Origin: Clostridia bacterium
GTDB lineage: Bacteria; Bacillota; Clostridia; Oscillospirales; CAG-272
Length of the DNA: 64,000 nt
Assembly: GCA_017462485.1 (NCBI GenBank)
Contig: JAFTRA010000015.1
Span: 34,609 to 98,608 of the forward strand
Reading direction: 5' to 3'
Under the pieces are notes generated by a model. It had not been told where the DNA came from, did no database searches, and was given only the letters and a program-made list of their open reading frames with translations. Made by a program: the position numbers and the translations under genes. Below, one piece after another: positions 59,146 to 64,000 of this stretch. Numbering within the stretch: the first letter of the stretch is position 1; the number at the start of each line of letters is the position of its first letter.

Positions 59146-59763
59146 TTACCGAGATTCAGAGTCTCGTAAAAGCTCAATGCAATCGCATATCTCAAACCCT
59201 GAAACTATATAGTGCGAAATCAACTCTATTCCCGAGCTTTCAAGAACGTTTTTCGCAACGTAAGTTGTCTTAATATCGTTGTCCGACGCCTTTATTCTTC
59301 CGCACGGATGATTATGAGCGATAACTACGCTCTTCGCCTTCTTCCTTATTGCGATATCGAGTAGCTTTCTCGGAATAAATCCGGTAGCGTTTACCGTTCC
59401 GTCGCCTATACGCTCGGACGAAATAAATTTGCCGTCGGCATCAAACATAAGCATATAAACAGTCTCAACCGATAGTCCGAAAAACAAACCGCCGATATAA
59501 TCCTCAACGGCTTTTTGAGAGTACTTTCTTCCGCTTTTGTACTCATCCGTAACTCTTCTTGCGGTGATTGCGGCGGCAAGCTTCAAAAAATCAGCCGTTT
59601 CCATGCTGCATCCCGAAGCCTCTTGCATTACGTATTTGTCAAGATGCATCATATAAGTGAACGCTCCAAAGGAATCGGCAAGCTTTTGTGCATCATCCTC
59701 GGCATTTTTCGTAACGAATGAAAGCAGATTTTTAAGATAGTCAACAAATTCAGGCTTATTCAT
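59146..59763 (-). CDS. RadC-like JAB-domain protein, second paralogue
   Basis: A 205-residue protein. The JAB/MPN metalloprotease-like motif HNHPCG followed by SDND (HxHP, then S-x2-D) lies near 151-164. The usual N-terminal helix-hairpin-helix is not obvious here. It starts one base after the stop of the other RadC-type gene (TGAGATG), so both are made together. RadC proteins are conserved but their biochemical role is unsettled; DNA repair links are disputed. Confidence 0.9.
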   Translation of the reverse strand: MNKPEFVDYLKNLLSFVTKNAEDDAQKLADSFGAFTYMMHLDKYVMQEASGCSMETADFLKLAAAITARRVTDEYKSGRKYSQKAVEDYIGGLFFGLSVETVYMLMFDADGKFISSERIGDGTVNATGFIPRKLLDIAIRKKAKSVVIAHNHPCGRIKASDNDIKTTYVAKNVLESSGIELISHYIVSGFEICDCIELLRDSESR

Positions 59764-59764
59764 C

Positions 59765-60499
59765 TCAAAATCTCCTGCTTTCCAAGAACTTACGTATCGC
59801 AGGCTCCTGCGAGAAGATACTGCTGGTATGCTTCATAAATCCGAGATATCTATTACCGCAAACTATGTAATGCTCCATGAACAAAACGCCTATATTACTC
59901 ATAGCTCGCTCGATAATCGAATTTGTCTGCATATCTCCCTCGGTCGGATAAAGAGGTCCGTGAGGATGGTTATGCGCGACTACAACGACAGAAGCGTTAC
60001 GCTTCACGGATGCGTCCATAAAAGCCTTAGGCTGAACTTTTCCCGAGGCATAATCAAGCTCGTAAAGCTTGTCAACTCCGATAAGTCTCATTTCATTATC
60101 AAAGGAAAAGATTAGCTGCATATGACCGTCGCAGCCCTCGAAGCAGCTCACTATATGCTCGCCGAGTCCATCGTACGTTTCGTATTTCACACCGGCAATC
60201 TCGTCCTCGGTCTCCGAGGCGCAGATATCCATAATCTTACCGATGGCACATATCATCTCCGCAGTCTTAGCTCCAACGCCCTCAACCTCGGTAAGTTCCG
60301 AAACCGAGGCGCAAAAAACTCCGTCAAGCGAGCCAAAGCGCATCAGCAATCTTTTAGCTATCGGATTAGTGTCTTTCACGGGTACCGTGTGATATAAAAG
60401 CATTTCCAAAAGCTCATACGTGTCAAAAACGTGCGCTCCGAAATCGGAAAACTTGCGTCTCATACGCTGTCTGTGTCCTTTATGCACAAGATCGCTCAT
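59765..60499 (-). CDS. radC: RadC family protein (UPF0758-like)
   Basis: A 244-residue protein with an N-terminal helix-hairpin-helix region (LTEVEGVGAKTAEMI near 70-85) and a C-terminal JAB domain with HNHPHG then PTEGD. The usual Ser of the S-x2-D metal motif is replaced by Thr. It sits 104 bp after trmB, with a probable terminator in the gap, and is translationally close to the second paralogue. Confidence 0.92.
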   Translation of the reverse strand: MSDLVHKGHRQRMRRKFSDFGAHVFDTYELLEMLLYHTVPVKDTNPIAKRLLMRFGSLDGVFCASVSELTEVEGVGAKTAEMICAIGKIMDICASETEDEIAGVKYETYDGLGEHIVSCFEGCDGHMQLIFSFDNEMRLIGVDKLYELDYASGKVQPKAFMDASVKRNASVVVVAHNHPHGPLYPTEGDMQTNSIIERAMSNIGVLFMEHYIVCGNRYLGFMKHTSSIFSQEPAIRKFLESRRF

Positions 60500-60551
60500 A
60501 CGGCACCTCCAATCTTCAAATTTAACACGCCCCTGCGTGAAAACGGTCTAA

Positions 60552-60597
60552 AAACTTCGGCGTCCGACAAATTCATTTCGGAACCGTCATGACGCCG
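60552..60597 (-). terminator. Probable terminator of trmB
   Basis: Stem cggcgtc/gacgccg (60558-60564 and 60591-60597) followed on the minus strand by a T-rich tract, just after the trmB stop at 60604. Confidence 0.55.
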
Positions 60598-60603
60598 ATA
60601 AAA

Positions 60604-61305
60604 TCATTTATATCTCTCGGCTACAAAATCGCGAGAAAGATTTTCCGGAATTTCAATTTCAAAACCCACAGGCTTTCTTACCTTGAGCATATTGATTTTT
60701 ACACCCTGTGAGGAGAACGCTGCCTCATACTCGGTAACAACGTTGTGGCTTGCATATTCAGATGCGTGTAAGTCACGGGTAACAACCTCGCACTCAAGCC
60801 CAATCGCTTCAATTTCCTCAAGCGAGAAATCGAAAAGTCCCACGTTGTCCGTCTTAAAGGTCAGCGTACCGCCGTCTTTAAGCAAATTAAAATAAACAGC
60901 GAGGTAACGGCGATGCGTAAGTCTTCTTTTCGCATATCCTTTTTTCGACCAAGGGTCAGAAAAGTTAAGGAAGATTTTATCAACGCTTCCGTTATCAAAA
61001 AGCTTGGTGAGATTATCAGCTGTGTCAATTATAAACTTAAGGTTTTTGCAGCACGACGACTTTTCGTTCTTTCTTTTTGCAAGCTCTGCGGCAAGAACAA
61101 CGCAATCGGTCACTCTTTCCATAGCAAAATACGACACGTCGGGGTGCTTCTCACACATACCGACGGCAAAGCCACCCTTTCCGGCGCCGATTTCAAGAAA
61201 AACGGATTTATTATTTTGAAAAGCCGAAGCTTCGGGCTTTGAAACAAGAAAATCCTTGCAAGCGGAAAGTCTTTCTTCCCCGTGCTTCTTTTTTCTCATT
61301 CGCAT
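60604..61305 (-). CDS. trmB: tRNA (guanine-N7-)-methyltransferase
   Basis: A 233-residue SAM-dependent methyltransferase. The SAM site FLEIGAGKGGF, the TrmB signature NFSDPWSKKGYAKRRL and the later TEYEAAFSSQG are present. It adds m7G at position 46 of tRNA. AGGAG lies 7 bases before the ATG. It is 65 bp downstream of the release factor gene and may share its transcript. Confidence 0.95.
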   Translation of the reverse strand: MRMRKKKHGEERLSACKDFLVSKPEASAFQNNKSVFLEIGAGKGGFAVGMCEKHPDVSYFAMERVTDCVVLAAELAKRKNEKSSCCKNLKFIIDTADNLTKLFDNGSVDKIFLNFSDPWSKKGYAKRRLTHRRYLAVYFNLLKDGGTLTFKTDNVGLFDFSLEEIEAIGLECEVVTRDLHASEYASHNVVTEYEAAFSSQGVKINMLKVRKPVGFEIEIPENLSRDFVAERYK

Positions 61306-61370
61306 AAGAATTCTCCTAGAATTTTATGATTAAAGTCGCTAATTTGAGAACTTTAGTTTACAAACAATGC

Positions 61371-62978
61371 TTATTCTTCAGTCTGCTCATTCTGGCTGAA
61401 TTCAAGAAGCTCAAGTCCGGGATTGTCCTCAAGCACCCAACGAATACTCCACTCACTAGTGAATATAAGCAAATTGTTTCCTCTGAAATCCTGCACCCAC
61501 TTGGTGTCGTGCGAGAGCTTCAAGGTTTTAGGATCAAGGTCCTTATTCGCTATCCAGCGAATCTGCTGGTAAGGCAGAGCGGAGCGTCGAAGATCGCAGC
61601 CGTACTCATTCTTAAGACGGTATTCAAGCACCTCAAACTGAAGCACACCGACAACGCCGACAATTACCCTTTCAAGACCGGAATTAGGCTCGAAGAATAT
61701 CTGAATGGCACCTTCTTGGGCTATCTGGTTCATACCCTTTGAGAACTGCTTTCTCTTCATTGAGTCAACCTGCTCAACCATAGCGAAATGCTCAGGAGCA
61801 AACGTGGGGATACCCTCAAAGCGTATCTTCTTTCCCTTTTCACAAATAGTATCTCCGATAGAGAACACGCCGGGGTCGAACACTCCGATAATATCACCTG
61901 CGTAAGCCTCGTTTATTACCTCACGCTCCGAAGCCATCATCTGCTGGGGCTGTGAGAGTCTAAAGCTCTTTTTACCCTGAACGTGATAATATTCACGCTC
62001 GCGTGAAAACTTTCCGGAGCATATACGCATAAATGCGATTCTGTCTCTGTGCGCCTTGTTCATATTCGCCTGAATCTTGAAGACAAAAGCGCTGAATCCA
62101 TCATCGAAGGGATCTATATAATCCTCGCCCGCAAGTCTCGGCAAGGGAGAGGTAGTCATTTTAAGGAAGTGCTCAAGGAAAGGCTCGATTCCAAAGTTGT
62201 TAAGCGCCGAGCCGAAGAATACCGGAGAAAGCTTTCCGTGACGAACCTGCTCAAGATCAAAATCAAACGAAGCTCCGTCAAGAAGCTCTATCTGTTCGCA
62301 AAGCTCGGTGCGAAGTCTCTCGCCTATCAAGGAATCAAGCTTGTCCGTATCGGTAATATCGCAATCTATACCGTGAATTCTCTCTCTTCCGCGGTGAGAG
62401 TCATCGAATGAAAGAATAGAGCGCTTTTCCCTATCATAAACGCCGCGGAAATTCTGACCGCAGCCAATAGGCCAGTTCATAGGATAGGTTCCTATACCGA
62501 ATTCTCGCTCAAGCTCGTCAAGCAAATCAAAGGGATCTCTCGCCTCACGGTCGAGTTTGTTTATAAAGGTAAAAATCGGTATGTCACGCATAGCGCATAC
62601 CTTAAAAAGCTTTCTCGTCTGCGGCTCAATACCCTTTGCAGCGTCAATTACCATCACGGCGCTATCTGCTGCCATAAGCGTACGGTAAGTGTCCTCCGAG
62701 AAGTCCTGGTGACCGGGCGTGTCAAGAATATTGATGCAATATCCGTCGTATTCAAACTGTAAAACAGACGAGGTTATAGAAATACCTCTCTGCTTTTCGA
62801 GATCCATCCAGTCGGAAACAGCGTGCTTGTCCGACTGCTTACCCTTAACCGAGCCCGCTGACTGAATAGCGCCTCCGTAAAGAAGAAATTTCTCGGTAAG
62901 AGTGGTCTTACCTGCGTCGGGGTGAGAGATTATAGCAAACGTACGTCTTCTTTTTATTTCGTTGATTGCATCCTGCAT
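61371..62978 (-). CDS. prfC: Peptide chain release factor 3
   Basis: A 535-residue translational GTPase of normal length. G1 SHPDAGKTT (18-26), switch II DTPGHQDFSED, G4 NKLDREARD and the RF3-type effector region (AIQSAGSVKGKQSDKHAVSD, WMDLEKQRGISI) are present. It recycles RF1/RF2 from ribosomes after termination. The ATG has AAAGG upstream and a clear promoter further out. Confidence 0.97.
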   Translation of the reverse strand: MQDAINEIKRRRTFAIISHPDAGKTTLTEKFLLYGGAIQSAGSVKGKQSDKHAVSDWMDLEKQRGISITSSVLQFEYDGYCINILDTPGHQDFSEDTYRTLMAADSAVMVIDAAKGIEPQTRKLFKVCAMRDIPIFTFINKLDREARDPFDLLDELEREFGIGTYPMNWPIGCGQNFRGVYDREKRSILSFDDSHRGRERIHGIDCDITDTDKLDSLIGERLRTELCEQIELLDGASFDFDLEQVRHGKLSPVFFGSALNNFGIEPFLEHFLKMTTSPLPRLAGEDYIDPFDDGFSAFVFKIQANMNKAHRDRIAFMRICSGKFSREREYYHVQGKKSFRLSQPQQMMASEREVINEAYAGDIIGVFDPGVFSIGDTICEKGKKIRFEGIPTFAPEHFAMVEQVDSMKRKQFSKGMNQIAQEGAIQIFFEPNSGLERVIVGVVGVLQFEVLEYRLKNEYGCDLRRSALPYQQIRWIANKDLDPKTLKLSHDTKWVQDFRGNNLLIFTSEWSIRWVLEDNPGLELLEFSQNEQTEE

Positions 62979-63127
62979 AAACTTGCGCCTTTCATCAGAT
63001 TGCGGTCTCAGTTCTCAAAACCATTTTATATAACAGAAGAAACCGGGCTCACGCAATTTGAGCCGTTCTTCCGCTTTTATTGGAAAGCTCTTGCTTCCCT
63101 GCTTTTATTTTCAACAAACTGTCAAAT

Positions 63128-63156
63128 ATTTTACCATATATTTTATATTTTGTCAA
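63128..63156 (-). promoter_or_regulatory. Sigma-A promoter of prfC
   Basis: On the minus strand TTGACA (63151-63156) and TAAAAT (63128-63133) with 17-bp spacing, about 150 bp before the prfC start. Confidence 0.85.
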
Positions 63157-63306
63157 TAACCAAAACTTTAAAGCAAATACAAAACTGAATATTCTTTCAA
63201 AAAATCGCTGTGGATGAACAAAATAGCATTTTTGGAGAAAAATACGACTTCGAAATAGTTAAAAACAAATAAACACCCCTATTTTGCAATTTTTTCAAAA
63301 AAGAGT

Positions 63307-63335
63307 TTGACAAACGCAATTCATTATGGTATAAT
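63307..63335 (+). promoter_or_regulatory. Sigma-A promoter of tRNA-Pro
   Basis: Perfect TTGACA (63307-63312) and TATAAT (63330-63335) boxes with 17-bp spacing, 20 bp before the tRNA. Confidence 0.92.
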
Positions 63336-63354
63336 AATTGCCGTGAATATATTT

Positions 63355-63430
63355 CGAGGTGTAGCGCAGTTGGTAGCGCGCCAGTTTCGGGTACTGGAGG
63401 CCGCGAGTTCGAGTCCCGCCACTTCGACCA
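63355..63430 (+). tRNA. tRNA-Pro, anticodon CGG
   Basis: A 76-nt cloverleaf. The acceptor stem CGAGGTG/CACTTCG has one G-U pair, the CCA end is encoded, and the anticodon arm CCAGT/ACTGG encloses loop TTCGGGT, which gives anticodon CGG and reads CCG. The D arm and T loop TTCGAGT are normal. The T stem (GCGAG/CCCGC) has one A-C mismatch, which is unusual. Confidence 0.93.
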
Positions 63431-63435
63431 TAAAG

Positions 63436-63475
63436 ATAAGGTTATCTCTCTAAGATAGCCTTATTTTTATTTTTT
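63436..63475 (+). terminator. Terminator of tRNA-Pro
   Basis: A 12-bp stem with one G-U pair (63436-63447 and 63453-63464), 5-nt loop and a long T-rich tract. Confidence 0.9.
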
Positions 63476-63624
63476 GGGACTCGAACCAAGGTTCTCCGAC
63501 GGCTCGCAAGCATAGTCGTTGTGCGTCGGTCGTTCCTCTCTCCTTCAACTCCTTGTTTTGCTCGGGCGCGTCGTCGTAAACAGTTATCAACTGTTTCCTA
63601 CTCGCTTACCCGCCACTTCGACCA
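63476..63624. mobile_element. Possible integration scar: duplicated tRNA-Pro 3' end
   Basis: The last 16 bases of the tRNA (63415-63430, cccgccacttcgacca) recur exactly at 63609-63624. The segment between begins with gggactcgaac, the inverse of the tRNA T arm (63407-63417), and contains two short palindromes (63496-63529 and 63578-63596). A duplicated tRNA 3' end is the classic footprint of integration by a tyrosine recombinase, but only about 180 bp separate the copies and no integrase is present. Confidence 0.45.
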
Positions 63625-63629
63625 AAAAT

Positions 63630-63672
63630 CAGCCGAAAACGAGCCATTTTTGACTTGTTTTCGGCTGTTTTT
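63630..63672 (+). terminator. Second terminator downstream of tRNA-Pro
   Basis: An 11-bp stem cagccgaaaac/gttttcggctg (63630-63640 and 63657-63667) followed by five T. Confidence 0.8.
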
Positions 63673-63812
63673 CTATATATTTTTCACAAAATCGGCTGTT
63701 TCCGGTTGACCACATGTTCGCCTTAACTTTTCGGTTTTTATTGGATTTTTTTATAGCTTTTTCTTAATCCTTTTGAAAATCCCTTTTCTTTGCTTTCTGC
63801 GACTCAATTTTT

Positions 63813-63843
63813 GAGGGCTGACGATTGATTTTCGTCAGCCCTC
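63813..63843. repeat. Perfect 12-bp inverted repeat
   Basis: Stem gagggctgacga/tcgtcagccctc with a 7-nt loop, 46 bp after the stop of the last gene. Neither strand has a T run after it, so it is not a standard terminator. Confidence 0.6.
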
Positions 63844-63888
63844 GCTCTTATCATCATCCCGACAAATTGGAATTTGAGAGTTATTGTT

Positions 63889-64000
63889 TTAATCTACCTT
63901 CTCAATTTTGAAAACATTTATTGTATCGACATCAGGGCAACAGAAAACATTGCTCTTTAACTCGCCGCCGTAGCGCAAGATATCGATCATAGGAAAAAGA
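63889..64000 (-). CDS. C-terminal end of an unidentified gene (5' part outside window)
   Basis: A minus-strand frame enters at the right edge and ends with TAA at 63889-63891. The visible 36 codons end ...NVFCCPDVDTINVFKIEKVD. Length is too short for a family call. A vicinal Cys-Cys pair is visible. Confidence 0.45.
   Translation of the reverse strand, partial: LFPMIDILRYGGELKSNVFCCPDVDTINVFKIEKVD

Larger units (their letters stand above)
62979..63354. other. Intergenic region between prfC and tRNA-Pro
   Basis: AT-rich DNA holding the prfC promoter (minus strand) and the tRNA-Pro promoter (plus strand). No gene seen. Confidence 0.7.

Noticed and set aside
63521-63709. 62-codon plus-strand frame after the tRNA
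   Set aside because: It runs through the duplicated tRNA end and a terminator hairpin, so it cannot be a normal gene.

Overview
The window looks like a chromosomal segment of a low-to-moderate GC, Gram-positive member of Clostridia, probably an uncultured gut-type lineage. The evidence is the Bacillota-like rpoB and rpoC, many lipoproteins with lipoboxes, near-consensus sigma-A promoters (TTGACA, 16-17 bp, TATAAT), strong AGGAGG ribosome binding sites, and giant BspA-type leucine-rich-repeat (LRR_5) and InlB-type repeat surface proteins. I cannot fix the genus from sequence alone.

Layout. 1-737: start of a KAP-family NTPase running off the left edge. 738-1546: gene-poor DNA with repeats and two terminators. 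1547-15571: an eight-gene minus-strand operon with one clear promoter at its head and one terminator at its end. Its order is membrane protein, MoxR ATPase, DUF58, BatA-like VWA, double-VWA membrane protein, BspA-type LRR lipoprotein, Ig-like lipoprotein. 16022-25642: a 3206-residue membrane-anchored LRR/InlB/Fn3 surface protein. It is divergent from 26353-34116, a 2587-residue subtilisin-type protease fused to Ig-like and LRR domains with a C-terminal membrane anchor. 34321-43103: a peptide ABC importer operon (InlB-repeat lipoprotein, OppA, OppB, OppC, OppD, OppF, small membrane protein). 43442-46763: SDR dehydrogenase, AraC/cupin regulator and a divergent sugar-isomerase-like enzyme. 46997-49976: flavin reductase, 4-alpha-glucanotransferase and low-molecular-weight phosphatase. 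50270-57891: rpoC and rpoB with their own promoter. 58365-62978: DUF554 protein, two RadC paralogues, TrmB and release factor 3. 63355-63430: tRNA-Pro(CGG), followed by a duplicated tRNA 3' end. 63889-64000: the last 36 codons of an unidentified gene.

How it may work together (inference). The left 43 kb reads as a cell-surface module: LRR proteins for binding or scaffolding, a tethered protease that could cut proteins outside the cell, and an adjacent oligopeptide importer to take up products. A MoxR/DUF58/VWA operon that ends in two surface lipoproteins may mature or remodel such complexes. The same accessory domains (InlB-type repeats, LRR_5, small beta-rich domains) recur across separate transcription units here, including an unusual extracellular insert in OppB and a C-terminal membrane anchor on OppA. 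The right 21 kb is mostly core information-processing and metabolic genes.
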